This document shows positions 24,350 through 39,300 of a stretch of DNA of 64,000 nt, in pieces. The position numbers and the translations under genes are program-made. How positions within the stretch are numbered: the first letter of the stretch is position 1; each line of letters opens with the position of its first letter. The stretch comes from Mesaphorura yosii. Taxonomy: Eukaryota; Arthropoda; Collembola; Poduromorpha; Tullbergiidae. The notes under the pieces are model-generated. The model worked only from the letters and a program-made list of their open reading frames with translations, ran no database searches and was not told the DNA's origin. The stretch covers positions 1 to 64,000 of the forward strand of contig WIXG01000106.1 in the NCBI GenBank assembly GCA_009869945.1, in the 5' to 3' direction.

Positions 24350-27300
24350 TTACTTTGAAGGTGAGAGAATGTCTTCAGATTCGGAGCTTGACAAGATTTC
24401 AAGGATCTGATTTACCTGCAATGCAAATGAAAAATGACTTAGCATTCATTTGTCTCTGCTCTCGGGTGCCAATCTCAAAGTTGTGAGGTGCTTACTTCCG
24501 TATTGGACACTCCCTTAGGAACTGAAACCCAGGTCGTTGGAGAACCCATATCGGCACCTGTCTCTCGTGTCCCCTGGTGCATGAACGAAGATGAACTCCC
24601 TGCCTTCCTTTCTTCGTCCTCAGTCTCGTCTCCGCTCCCCACCAGCCGCTTAATTAATTCCAAGCAATTCCTGCACTCTGTGAATAGCTCAGACGAAACC
24701 GAAAGACTGTCCAACGAACAAGCGAAATCAGTCTGGCTAATTTTGTCGTCCATTGTTTGGCCGTTTTCTTCAGCTTGCGCCCCTCCGACATTGCTTCGTC
24801 TCTTGGAAAAGTAATTACAACTTTCAAAGCTCTTGCTGCTGTTCAAGTTGACGAGATGATAATATTCCGGAGTGAATTCAATCGCAGGTGGCGGTGAGGG
24901 ACTGTTTTGACTCGTTCTCTCAGCGCTGAGCGAATTATCAATCATTTCAGACGACGATTTCTCTCCTGGAATTCCTTCTTCGACTTCTTGTTCCTTCTTA
25001 ATTAATGAACGACGTGTGCTTTCTTCCTCGCCGAGCTTTATCGAATCCCATTCATTGGAAACTTTGCTCAATTTTTCTTCGTCCCGTTCCCCTCCTGCGA
25101 GATTTCTCCCGGCACTTTGATTGCTGCTGCATGTTGACAATTTTTCCTTTGGTTCATTAATAAAATTTGCGTCATTCTTTATTGTCATATTTCTACTGCT
25201 GCTGCCGCTTGACTTTGTCCATGTATTGGAATCAATTCTATTTTTCTCGACGGCGACGGCAGTGACAACGTCTTTTGTGAAGGTTCGTGATGAGCCTGCA
25301 TCCCGCGTGCCTCGGCTCGAAAGCGAATTCTTGGTTGCTGTCGCAGTCGAACTCGAACTGCAGTTCTTCCACGCTTCATTGCTTTGTACTTCTTCAGATT
25401 GATGCTGTTGTTGATGTTCTGGTCCAGAGAGTGTAATTTTGTGATCAATCTCCACCGGTTGCGGTGGTCTCGAGTTGACGCCGTTGCTTGGAGTCCGATT
25501 ATTTTGGTACCTCGCAAGTGGATGTCTCTTTGTCCTCTCGACTCCGTCCCAGTCCCAGGCCCATTCTTCTTCCCACTGCACTTGATTCCTGACGTCCTCT
25601 AATTTCATCCATTTCTCAATTAGAGCTCTTTCTTCAACCTCCTCGTCCATCACGCCGTGGCCGAGAGCTCTGTTCTCGTTCTCTGCCGCGTACGCATTCA
25701 TGTTGCGCTGATGATGTGCTAATTTAGACGATAACAACGCAACGAACTCCTCGCCTTTTGTCCTTCGTAATGGATACTGTTCGTGCCCACTCAGAGTCGA
25801 ATCGTTGGTCGCCGTACTCGAATTGTAATTATTGCAGCTCGTAGATTGGTCCGACAATGAGGTCGTAAGTGGCACTAGAGTCGATTGTGAATTCGATTGA
25901 TCTTCTGAACTCACTTCCAGCGGGAGAAAGAGAATGTCAGAGTCATCCGAGTCTTCCCAGAGGATCGTTGATGGATCCTCTTCATCATCGTTGTCGTGGG
26001 CGTGCGCGTGTTCATGTGCTTGTTCGTCGTCATCAGCGTCGTAGCCGTATCCGATGCATCTTTTTGTTCTTGTCTGATGACGTGTTGAAGTGCTTGGGAG
26101 CGAACTGCTTGCATTTGTCATCACAGTCAGGGCCATGCCATTGCAGTCATTATCACAATTTCTTACATTTCTGCCACCGATGCCGATGAGGTTATTAAGT
26201 CTTCGCTCAGCATCTCTCATCATCATCAGCTTTCTTTGTTCGGAAGGGCAATTCGTAGGGCTGGAGCCAACACTACCTGGCAGAAACGTGTTGACTGTGT
26301 TTGACTTCCTCATGCTGACGCCAAAGCTCTTCTTGCCACTGATGCCAGTGCTGCTGCTGGTGCTGGCACTGCTTTCATTCTTCGCACTCTTATCAATCCC
26401 ATCGCTCTTCTTCTCCATCGTGTTACCAGTGATTAGCAGTGTGTTATTATTTTCTTGTTCTGCTAATGCCTCACTTGACATGGTCGAGTATCCTTCGTCC
26501 TTGTGAGCAACTAATCCCGGAACTCCAATCCGTCCTTCCTCGTCCACGTGCAGTGCGATGGAATTATCTTGTTGCTGTAATGATGAACTGACTGAGCCAC
26601 CGTCTTTGGACTTACTCGTAAGAAGATTACAACTTCCATTCGTACCGACACCAGCAGCACTGGCACTAGCAGGAGTCAGTCTATTCTTCTTCCCATCAAA
26701 GGAATTGATAAGCTTCTTCAGATTTGTATTCTTTCTCAACACAGGAAGTCGGCTACCGTTGACAGCAGCACCAGCACTGGAAGATGCGCTGCCATTTGAA
26801 TAGTTATGCAAATCACGTACCGGTGAGCTGTTAAAACTCCTTTTACCACTGCCGACACCAGACTCATTGTTCTTTGAGGACTGATTGGAAAATAATGGTG
26901 ATTTGATGTTGGAGTTCGTAATTGATGTTTTGATCGGAGACGAGTTGCAGGACGCGTTTGAATTGCTCCTTACACTGCTGCTGTATGCATTGTTGCTGGA
27001 GGGCGACGGCGACGGTCCTGACGCCGATGCAATTCGTGGAATTCCAGAGTACGTTAAACTCTTCTTCGCTCCTCCCCCGACCAGCTTGCTGCTGCTGCCA
27101 CCGCTTCCGTTTTTCTTGGCGTGGATTTGATTCGATGAACGCGTGATTGAAGAAGATTCGGATTTCGACAAAGGCGAAAGACGGCCGTTGCTTGTCCCGG
27201 TGCTCGCGCCGGTACTCGCATGGGCCCGAGCACTGACTCTGGTAGAAAGCAGTGGATTTGTGTTTGTGCCGATGCTGCAGAAAGGATTAGCATTAGCAGA

Positions 27301-30300
27301 AGACAAAAGTCCGTCTTCCTTCCCGGTAGTCGCAATCACTGGATTAGAATTAACTGCAGTTGACAAGGACAGTTCCGCCTCGCCTTCTTGCCTGGACTTT
27401 TCCTGAAGTTGCTGCTGGTGTTTTTGGCTATTTATGCCAGTGTAGTTTCCCGCATTCTTTGTTGGACTTTTCTTGCTGCAGTTTCCGTTAATCACTCGAA
27501 TTACGTCGACTTTTGATTTCTTGTTAAAGTTTGCAACGTAATCTCGATTCTGCTGTGCTCCGAGTGCTCGACGCGCGGTGAAACGATCACAGCTTGCACT
27601 TTCTCCACGTGGAAGGGCTCGAGTAGCTTTTGGCGAGGAATTTGCGATTGTTTCTTCCAATCTCATCTGCAAAAGAAACAAACGAAGTCTGTAAGCAGAG
27701 AAAGTGGACAAGTTAAGCTCAACCTCAGGTCGTGTTCTTTTGTGTGTCCACGTCCATAATTTTAAGCGTTAAGTGTCTATTGTCCGAATGTCTGCACGCA
27801 TTGGCAATTGAATGCCAGAACCGAGTTCGAGTTCATAAACCTGACCGTAAATAATGGTTGCCTGGCAGTGTGGCAGTTCTTTATGAATGAAAAATGAGAT
27901 GCGTGTCAATCACATGCTTAATGTGAGTATGCGTATTGCGTATTTCTACTGGCTACGAGTATTTGTATCGCAAGCTTGATCTCGTGCTGTGCCAAGCCGT
28001 ACTTATGTGTTTCTTTCCTAATCTTCTATTAATACATAAATAGCATCGTCTTCAAAGCTGCACTGCACTGGCAAAACGCAGATTGATTCTTTTGCAGCCG
28101 AGCCCAGTCAGTCCGACAGCCGACTTGTGAGGTAATAAACATAATAATGTAACGTAAGAAAGAACGCCAAAAGCATTGGCATTTGCATTCACCCAACGCA
28201 TTCATTATTCATTGCCTGTCATTGTTGGCGCTGCGCTGGTATTCTTCCAAGTCATGTCGTGTCGGCAAATATAAAAACGATACGCACTTCATTTTGTATT
28301 CTTTTTGCCACGCTGCATTGCGAAATGAAGGATTCTAAATGAGCTGTCAAGTTATGTCATGCGTTCAACATGTACGATGTAACAAATGAATCATTGAAAC
28401 TTTTCTTCAGAAACTGGACTTTCTTTCGGCAAACTTTGACACGGCGCTTGAGACCCGAAAGATGAACGAAATTAAAAGCAGCTTACCAGTGTCGGAATAA
28501 TCATGGACGCAATCGTATTGTTGTGTGTCTCCAGCTCAACAATGCGCGACGTCAGCTTCTCAACTTCGGACTTCATCAGCTGTTGAAGGCTGACTGCCCT
28601 CGAGACTTGCGACGTCAGCTCAGTCATGCACTTTTCGTACTCGTTCTTGTCCATGACGCGGCAGTTGGCCAGATTTCCTGTGAGACCTTCCATTACCCTC
28701 AGCCTGTCCTCCAGCAGGACGGTCCGCAGCCGCAGCGTACGAGCAACCTCTTCTGGGTTGCTCTCATCAGTTGGCACACTGTACGTGTTCTCTTCCTCGT
28801 CCTCCTCTTCGACTTCGACCTGCCGCTGCTGCTGCAGTTGCTGGCGCTCCTGCTCGATTTTCCTCTTCTCTGGTGATACGCCGGGCCCCTGCAGCTGAAT
28901 GGGCCCAAGCAGACGACTCTGCAGGCTGATGGCAGCATCTCCGCCTTTAATTTTCGGCCTGAAGCCCAAATTATTATTCTGGTGCTGAGGACTGCCGTGA
29001 TCCGGATGCTGTAACAAAAACAAATACAAGAAACGAATCATTAAAAGTGCATCGAAGCATTTGTCTGTCATCTTGCATCATTTTCTTGAACAATAACATA
29101 CTCAGCAATTCTAATTCGGAAATTGAACCCCTTGCTTGCTGCCTTGTGCAGAGCAGACTCGACTCGGTGCTCAAGTCTCAAGTATCAAACATCAACGAAA
29201 TGAACCAACCCTTTGAATGAATGAAAGCACTCACTTAACTTTTACTACTTACAATAATAATCGTGAGTGTGTTCTCGTGCCCGTAAGATTTCTTGTAAAA
29301 ACAGAACTCAAGTAAAAAATCTCGAATTATATTTTTGTACTTCTGCTACGCGAGTTACTACTTCCAAAATCCAAATTTTGACAACTGGTGAGCTGAACCC
29401 TCTTGAAATTAATTTGGTCTTTCATCCACTGCACATTTCCATTGCATCGCATTGCCTTCAACCAGAATAAGCAGCAATATGATGGGTTGCAGTTGTGTTT
29501 ATAAAAATCGAAGTGGAAGACGCACATGCCGAAATCATGGAAAAACAAGACCACGAAGAGCCTGAACGAAGGCGAGGGCGAGGGACGGACGAGTAACCGA
29601 GCAGCAGCTCTTTAAAGAGACAAATTGGTTGCGTGCTCCAAAGAGCCAAAGCCAAAGCCATAGTCAAGATGATTCAACTTTAAAAAACAGAACAAACCCC
29701 AAAATTGGTATTTCTGTCAAGAAGAACATGAAAAACATGAGAACATGAAGTACCATGCATCTTGTGCATCAGAAGATGAGAAAACTACAAGACACATTGT
29801 CAGAACATAAGTTTCTGTGCTCCAGACGCAGGACCAGGCTGGCTCTGCAATAATGCACGAATACAAGCAATATATTAATAAATTTTCTGGGTTTCAAACT
29901 TTTTACGACCGGCATGCTTAATATGAGATCATAAAACCGGGGAAGAAGATTTTTATTCAGTTCCGACGGCAAAGCAAGCAAGTTGTGCAAATGTGAGCGG
30001 AAGAAAGGAAGCTGGCTCATAAAAAGGCATTTACTTAACTTGAACTTCATTCTTGTACGTACGCGCTCCGCCCGACTTTGAGTCAAGTGGAGCCTTTATT
30101 TTTATTTTTCTATTAACAAACTTCCACGCTTAGTCAAGAGTATCTTTTACAGACACACTTACATACAAGCAAAGATGCAGATGCCGACCGGCGTGGCACA
30201 CGCGAGATGCATCGGCGTCATTATTGCATATGTAAACAATTCGGTCGCATACTTGAGAAAATGCATTGGAAAGTGCAGCCTGCCAAGATAAACAAGCGCA

Positions 30301-33300
30301 TGAGCCATAAATACAGTGCAGTTTATTAATTTCTAGGAGAACATTGTCTGAAACAATTCTTTTCCTTGTCCTTCGTCTTGATTTCTGAAATTAAGCTCTG
30401 AATTATCATCTCTGAATTACTGAGATGATAACTCAATGTCAGCCTTGCATATTTAAACGTGTCTGCGTCTGCATTGCGTTTTGCTCAGGTTTAATAATCA
30501 CTCAAGCACATCATTTGACAATTTTCGCCAGAATGAATCGGATTTCGTTGTGCCCTCCATATTCAAATGCAATCGGTCTGATTTATGCCAACGTCTCAAG
30601 CTCACTGAACTTGAAACTTTATTTAAGAGAGAGAAAGATTAGAACGAGCAGTATCTTATGAAAAATCAAATTCGCATTCGCCAGTCGCATCGCAACGGTG
30701 CAAGGCAAGACGCAAGCCAGGCTCCCTCGGTTCTTCGTTCTACCATGCCATGTCACGCCGTGAAAGAAAGATTAAATAAACTTAAGTCGCATCGCGACAT
30801 GTTAAGACGCTTAGAATACGAGTGCGAGTGCAAGGAAATGCAACAATTCATTAATTCATCTTCCCGCACTGCACTGCAAGCAGAAGAAGACACAAGACAG
30901 TGTCGCTATTTCATTTCCTTGTTGATTTATACTTGAGCTCCTTCATCTTTTTATCTTTCATATCCCATTTAATACTAGCACAAGGCAAAAACTTACAAAC
31001 TCGCACTTTCTGCTTGCCTGAATCGTGGCACCATCGCCAGTTTCGAGAAGAGAAGTTTGTTTTATAAACAGACGCATGCCAAACCGCAGCGCAGTAAGAA
31101 ATTAACGCGGAATTCCAAGTTTATAAGTTTGTGTATGATTTTGATATTACTAAAACTCCTTCTGTACAATAAGACAATGAACTGGCGAGGAAGAGAATTG
31201 GGGACCGCGTCCAAATATACTTGGCATGGCCACACAGCGACGAGGATACAAAAAAGCAAGCTGTTCGGTTTATTTCCAAAAGTGCTAATTTGCGTCTGAT
31301 TTAATTAGTTCGGAGTTTGGTCGACGCAACGCGGCGAGGCGAGGAGGAATTTGAGAAGCCCAACAAAGCTCGCTTCGGTTTTCACCCCAACCATGTAAAC
31401 GTCCGTGGCCTGATACTTTTAGTTCATAACCATTTGATACAAACTAATGTTGGTTCAAGGTCCGTGGTACACACCTCCTAATGCAAAGTACTCTTAGGGC
31501 AATGGCCACTTTAGTACAAAAGTCTTTTTTGTACTACAAAACATCGAAAATCATTTAAAGTATGAAATTCATTGATATGAGCATGTAGAGACAATGCGAA
31601 TTTTTTCAAATAAGGCCGAAGGGATGCCCGGATATTGAACATTTAAGAACGGTTCGCCTGACCTGTGAAGGGGCGCGTAGCGTTTGGGAAAGTACAATCT
31701 CCTTTCATAGGAAGCTCAAAAACGTGCTACGGACAGTGCAGATGCCTGCAGTCCTAATGACATGCGTGCATTTGTATGGATGAGGTCTACACAAGAATTT
31801 TGGTGACAATTACATCGGGCTTGACTGGGATGATGTTCTATGCTCTATAACCTTTCGGAATTGCTTGAATCAAAGTGCTTTGTATCAACTGTTCATGAAC
31901 TAAGCATCCCTACAGCGCAAATGTTTTGCCAGTTTATTAAAAGCGAGTCTGAGTCGGTAGGCGGAAGGCAGGGAATCACACGAAGCAGTAGCAGAATTAT
32001 TATCGGAGTTCTCATCAGATCTGTCAATTAACGCGGCTGTGCAATAAATCTTTTGTCACAGACCGCAAGCCGTGTGAGTGCATTGCGTTGCAAAGTTTTC
32101 CACAATCTGCTTTTTAATAAGATCACAATTTTGTTTTATTTCATTGTGGCTGCAGCTTCTATCATTTTAATTTTAAATTCCATACCACAGAGTACAGAAA
32201 TGCGAGAGTAGTAGCATCTTGCCATCGCAGCGCACACACGAAGATGATGACGGATGGCATTTTGGTTTAAGTTCCTTTAATAAAATATAAACTACAAAGA
32301 CATTCCCGTCCGTGTGCACGTCCAAGACTCCAGGCCAAAGACGACAGACGACTGTGCACGAGAGTAATCATAAAAGTGAAAGAAAATCTCAAGAAACCCA
32401 AGCCGGCTGGCAATGCAAGAAGTCAAGATTGGAGACAGCAGTAGCCGGGCACAGTCATCTGGAGCACGTACGACCAACATTATTTAAGAAGAGTGGTAGT
32501 AAAAGGACTTTAGAATTTTATTAGCCCAGACACTACACTGCCACGCATTGCAACGCAACTGCCTCGAGGTACTTCGCTCTTTAACCACTTTCTCTACTCG
32601 GTTTTATTACGCCAAGTACGAGTCTGGGATTTCACTAAATTGTCGGCCATGGAAAGACAAGCAAGCCAAGGCGACTGCAACTGGGAAATAGATTTACGAA
32701 ATGTTGCCAGTTTCTTAACAGGGCTCGGGCTTTTTGACTCCTGCACGCAATCCAGTGCATGAGTAAAATTGCAATGATAATGCTTTGGAGTTTTATCAAA
32801 AGATGCGTCAACGAGAGAGCATCTTGAACCAATGCATCTGTTTGAAGTCAAGTCAAACTTAAGAGTCTCTTCTCTTCTCGAAGTGGACTAAGAAGTCGCC
32901 GGCCGGCTTCCGTCACGGCACTCAAGAGTCAGAGGAGACTCAGTAGATTTTGCATGACTAAATTGTGCTTGAACTTGAGCCCGAGTGAAATGCGGCAAGA
33001 TGTCTTTAAGAGGTTGAAGATCATCATCACCTTTTACATTTTTGCTGTGAATGCAACAAACATCTGTGACATTCAAGATCCTTGGAGTTTGCGGTTCGCT
33101 TGCTGTTTGTTTGATTGTCATTTCAAAAATGAAGAAATGAACCGTCCGCCATGTGTGCTTCGCTGTGCTTGAACTAGCACCAGGAAGTTTCACAATTCTG
33201 CATTGCACAGCAGAAATTGAAAAATCGCAGAAATTGAAAAATCGCAGCAATTGAAACCACAAGCGTAACGAGTAATGATGTCCATCACAAAGTGCACACA

Positions 33301-36300
33301 TGAGTGTTTTTTCTCGAGCAGTCTGTTGCGATCCAAGTCCAAGCCGGTAATTTTGTGGACTCTGTGGTCTGCAGGGCTCATTACCAATAATTATGGTTTA
33401 TTGAGCAAATGGGCGAGACATTACCATCATTGCGGCTAGACATAATTCAAAATTACGGTAATAAGAGCAATGAGTCGAGTCGAGATACTCTGCCTGCCTA
33501 CTACTTTTGTGGTTAAATAAGAAAACAATTGCCAACGCCAGCCTACCGTTGCAGCATAGAGAAAGAAAATGTTTCGACTGCAACTGCAAATCGGGACCTC
33601 ATTTCGTAGAATAACAACCACACAATTAACTGCAATCGAGATAATGTAGTTCCTTTTGCATTATCGCTGAGCTGTGTCGTAATTTTGATGACAATTCTTG
33701 CAAGCAGGCATGACAGAACAGAACACAGTCGACCCGGGCCTGAACGGTCCGTGATTAATATTTTTCTGCTGGCATTTCAGAGCGGGACATACGTGGCTTG
33801 TAAATATGAATTATTATTACAAGAATGGAGAAAGTTTTCGATAACAGTTTCTAATAAAAGAAAACGTTTAATGCAATCATGTCTTCATAGAAAGAGCAAT
33901 AGCAGTCGTAGTCGTAATATCGAATTCATGCTCCCGTCTTTGCCCGTGCTCGTGTCCGTGGTGGCGGTCCGCCCATGCACTTTCTCCAATTACATTTTTT
34001 CTTCTGTCACGTTTATCTTTCGCCTTTTTTCTTAATCACACAAAAATCTTGGACCAAAAACGTCCTGCGTTCGCGTTCTGCAGTCGACATAATCATAAAT
34101 CAAATCAGTACTTTCACTTTTCCCATTCTTCCTCGAGTGAAAGTTGAACTGATGCGAATTTCGCACACGCACGAGCACAATGCACAACTTCGCTAATGTA
34201 TTGAAGCGAATGAATGGTAATGGCTAGGCCGTGGCGGCGCCAATGGTACAAAAGTGCGTGGTGGTCGGAATGACGCTGCAACTCCAAGAAATCATACAAA
34301 TGGACCGTGCATCAATAGTTCAGGCTAGGCCCTGTCTAGGTGTCTAGGAGCAGCGTCGCCCAAAACGGAAGTCAGATAATAAGATTGGTTAGGTCGTGTG
34401 CTCATACCGAATTTCGGCTGGAGAAGAATGGAAGAGTTACACGCACCGCACTCCGCGTGTCTGGAAATAATGGCCCAGAAAAAGAAACTATTGGAAATTC
34501 CACAGTGTTATCAGCACGCTGAAACGGGCCACGGGTTTTCCTTCGGATGCTGTTCTATTCTTATTCGTATTTAGTTATGGAAGTGCGTGGAGAAGGAAAC
34601 TTTTACATCTTTTCTGGAGTCCCCCTGGCGCCAACTAACACTCTCTCCAAGCTATTTGTAGCTACGCCAAGCCAATGCAGTGTCGTGCTTTTGCTTTTGC
34701 TCTGATGCACTCGCACTTGATTCTTCTTAGGTACTTTTCTTGATGACTTTCTTCCGAGCAGTGCAGTCTGGAAATACCCAAGCAGGGTGCGTCCTGCGTC
34801 GTATGACAATGAAAAGATTGAATAGTATGCACACGAAACGGCAAACAGGCAGGCTCAGCAGCGGTATAAAAGTGAAAATGGTAATGTGTTGGCAGTAAAC
34901 TTAAATAAGTACTTGCGAGGACTTCGCTGTGACAGCAACAAAACACAACATCAGCCGAAAAGTGTGACCCAGCGTAGTGCAGGAAGTTACAAGTTCTGAC
35001 GCTGTCGCCTCTCATTCTCGCTGACTCCAAGCTTCAAGCTTAATTTGAATTCAGAGAAAGAGAAATTCAGACAGAATTTTGCCTTTGCCTGCTTGCTCGT
35101 GTTTCAGTTGAACAAAATTCTCTGAAACCGGAACTGTTCAACATTTAACTTCATGATCAAGCTTATTTCTGCTTTCTGTAATACGTTGCAATTTGAATCT
35201 TGAATTTTGAGCTCTGAGAGAGTTTGGTTCGAAAACAATTTCAATTTCAATACAATTCTGAGTTTCTGAGCTTGCCTGTCTTTGCATTTTGGAAATTGTG
35301 GACAATGCAGTGGAACTTTGAATAGAGCTGCACGTGCACAAGTCCGTTCCGTTTACATAAACTATAAACTTTCCAAATACCATTCTAGCTGGAAAAAGTT
35401 GGCAGTGCATGGCATAGAACAGGACATTGCATTGCACGAGGCTTTGCCATAACTTCGACAAACGTCAATAATGCACTGTACGAAACGAAACTGTATACAT
35501 GCACTGAGCACTGTATTTTCAATTGAATTCGCTAATCAAAGAAATCGAAAACTTTAAATTGCATTTGTACAAATCCCGATGCACATGCAATGCAGCAGGC
35601 ATTCGTTTACAAATAGGAAAGTTTGGACAGGGCAGAGCAGGCAGATGAATAGGGAATCATTAAAATTTTGTAGAACTTTTGTATTTGCGCTACGCCGGTG
35701 CGGCGGTGTGTCATTATTTCGTAACTCAAGCAAAGGCAGAGGTGCACCTCCGTCCTCCACAATTTCAATAACTTCTCTGCCAACTCGCTTCAATTGCCTT
35801 AATGAGCCGCCTGAATGAGTGGCTTGCGGTAGCATACTAGTTCTTCATGATTCTGAGATGAGTCCTTTTAAGGTAAAGTTTACACGAATAACTTTGTGAA
35901 AATGCAGAATAACAACAGAATTTCGTCATCATTACAAGGGATTATCAAAAATGTCACCCACACTCGTGTTTCGCGCAAAAGCACGAGCGTGCAAACGGCA
36001 TGTAGAAAATATGGCCAGACCAGGTAACTTTGTTGTCATTGTCGCTGTCCTGTCGTTGTCCGTGTCATTGTTATTGTGTGGTTGTGGTTGGCTTTAGCTT
36101 TGTGTGGGGCAAGAGCAAGAGAAGAGATAAGACAAGACAAGCAGCTTGGCTTGTCACTGCACTACCAAATGCGAAATTGAAAACCATGCCAAGCCATAGA
36201 GTTCAATGGTATTTGATTACGAAAACTTGATGAATTGGTTCGAGTCGAGTCAAAAGAAGAGGGAGAAATGAGTCAGTGAAATTGAAATGCGAAACGAGCA

Positions 36301-39300
36301 AAAATGGTATGAAATTGGAATTTCTTGGCCTGCCACATAGCAGCCGAGTATGCACGTTAAATGCACCAAGACGGATCAGATTACCAAAAATGTGTACTTG
36401 TATTTGTGTTTTGATCGCAACACTGACTGAAAATCAGTCTAATCTCTCCCGATCTCCATTGCACGCAAGACGAGTTCATGTTTCATGTTTCTGCGGATTT
36501 TCATTCATTGAGGCTGCTCCCTCGGTTTGAACTTTCAATACATTCAATTAAATTACTGCATTCGGGCGGCTTCTGCTTAATCTGAGCTGTAATCTTAATT
36601 CGCCATTCACGAATCATGAGAAGTGAAATACCTTTAGCCTTGCAGAACTCTTGTACATGTATCACATGTCACGTTTGCTTTCTGAGTTTGAAAGCAAAGA
36701 TTCAAAGATCATGGATCTTGAACAACGACTGAAGTTTCTCTTGGCTGTGGCTTCGATTTCGATTTATTGTAAGCCAAACCTGAAATCACGACGTGCAGGA
36801 AGCAAGATCAAGGATCATGAACAACTTTCCTGCGTGCTCCGCTTGTAAACAAACGGGAACAACAAATGCGAATGCATGCGAATGACATGCTCGTAAAATG
36901 ACATGCGATAAACTCGCATGAAACCACAATTCCCAATAAATCCAACATATCTGCGCACAACAATGGAAAATGCTGCATAAGTGCCCAATAAATCTTACGA
37001 ATCAATTTCACTGCAGTGCAATGAAACGCACGAATTTTGTAGCAACTTAATCCAGTTTTTGTTAAAAGGTCCCCATTAACGCTTTGAATGGAGCCCGAAT
37101 GTAAATCATGTCTCGGCCCTTTTTCTTGTTACAAATTACGGCAATTAAATTGTAAAGTACAACTGCATCTTGAATTATAACGTCTTGGAGCAATAACAAT
37201 AAGAATATCACTAAAGTCGGATTAAAGACGCAACTCACAAAGCAAATTCACGTACACGTTGCCTTTGCCTGCTAAACGTCTTCATTTTTTTTGGGCATTG
37301 TCGTTCACGTTCGCGTTCGTGTCGTTAAATGCGATTTGCGATGCAAACTTGCACTGCCCTGCACGTGAAAATGCATTGAGCTCACTTTAATTGGGCTGTA
37401 AAATGGTCGGCCTACAATTCATTTTAATTGTAGTTGTACTCTTATTGTGCGTCGTGCTTTCTGCAATAAATTGCGGCACTAAATCACACAAGTCAAGCGG
37501 TTATACAAAATAAAACGTCGGGGACTTTTTACTGTGTTCGTATTTATTTGAGAGAATCCGACGATGGATATCAAGGTTTGAGATTTCTCGCTGCCGCTGC
37601 TACAATTCGCATTTGCAAACATGTGAACTCTTTCAATTAAGCCGGCCTGCTTCTACTGCCCTTCCCGCATTTCATTTACTGATGCGCTTGCGATGCGTTG
37701 CGGTGTTTATCGCGCTCTGTCAGCTTTTATAGCAGAAACTACAGGAACTTCCTCCTGTTAATTGTGCAATAAATTAGATTAGGGCATGAAACCACAACAA
37801 AAACAGCGGTAATAATTTCTGCATGAGAGCACTTTCACAGTTTGCACCAGCTACAAGGTACATGCAGATAATTGAATATCAGAAGGTGAGGAACTCGTAA
37901 TTACGGGTTTGACTTTGACCCCACGCTGATTGCTGATCTCTTCTGATAGTGATTGTGTACTGTAAATGCAACGCAGTTTCATGCGTTAAGAACATTTCGC
38001 CAGGATTTTAATGAGAGAAACAGCACTCAGGTTAAATATCAGCCTGGGAAATCGGGCGCCTTTGCAGAGTAAACAAAGTAAACGATTCTACCCTAAAAAA
38101 CTAAATGCGTAAAACGTGCAAGTATTAATCCTCGTTTAAATTTTGTCTAATTGATTCAAATTGAATTTCAAATTGGTCTGGACAGGCAGTATTGAAAAAA
38201 GCATTCGAAAGCAGAATGAAATAGTAACACGGCAGTTAATTGCATAATGAAGTGACATAGTACCATACGATCACAGCATGCCAGCCAGCATTCGAGCACC
38301 GACGGCACCGAGCCTCCGCTGCACCTGTTCCTGCTCCATTTTGAGTTACGAATTGTGTTACGTGATTTGCGTTCACAGAATCTCATTAATTGCGTCTCTG
38401 TGCCGTGGCTGTGATTGTGGCATGCATTGCAACAGTTGCGCCTGGCATGCATTTCCTTCTCAGCTGGAGCCAGCGATAAAACGCAGAAGACAAAGGAAAA
38501 ATACTTAACAGAGACATTATACGCTCGCTCAATGTGCGGTTGAATGGATAAAAACAATGGAAATTGAGGGAATGAAAGCGGGCATGAATTTTTACGTACG
38601 CACTGCGTACGGCATGCCGTGATGTAATGCGCACCTGCGCTGCGCTAGACGCTAAATCGGCATCTTAAAACCTGACGGGGTTCTAAAAATATTCATTCAT
38701 TCGTGCTCAATTCAACAACTGCGAATGTTGGATAGCTTGGAATTGTCAATAATGTCAACATTAGTCAGAAATGAGTTTATAACTCTTTTCTACAGGCAGA
38801 GAAATGAAGCTGTTGTTTTCAGGCTGAGGCAGCATAGGCACAAGAGAAGGGCATAAATATTGAATTGTTTCTCTCCGCAATTTCACACTGAGACCGCGCA
38901 ATACAAGCGCGTGATAAATGCAAACACATTTCGCTGTCCACAACTTGATAGCAATACTTTATCAAGTCAGTCGGAGTTCTTTCTTTCGGCAAGACTGCAA
39001 GATTGCCAGATGCAATCAAGCGAATCGCAAATCAAGGCTCAAGATTCTCAGCCAAAAACCAGCAACGCACCACGCTAGTCGAAACAAGAAAAAACTTGGA
39101 TTAAATCTAGTACCTTGAATTTTCGGGCCAGGCAAGGTGTATTCGAAGCGGACGTGCAGGCCGTTCGGGTAGAAGCCGTATCATCACTCATCTTGTAATA
39201 AGATTTATTGTTATTAGTATGAAACGAGAAAGATCTCGAAAAGCGCCTTCTGATTCCTGATCCCCGTCTTTTTCTCGCCATTTCATCCTCGCCATCACCA

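Noticed and set aside
34603-35030. Overlapping minus-strand ORFs suggesting a gene
   Set aside because: Two frames overlap each other, the composition is not protein-like and no donor/acceptor pairs in matching phase were found.
38591-38616. Short GTACGC/GCGTAC palindrome
   Set aside because: Six-base arms with a three-base gap are expected often by chance.
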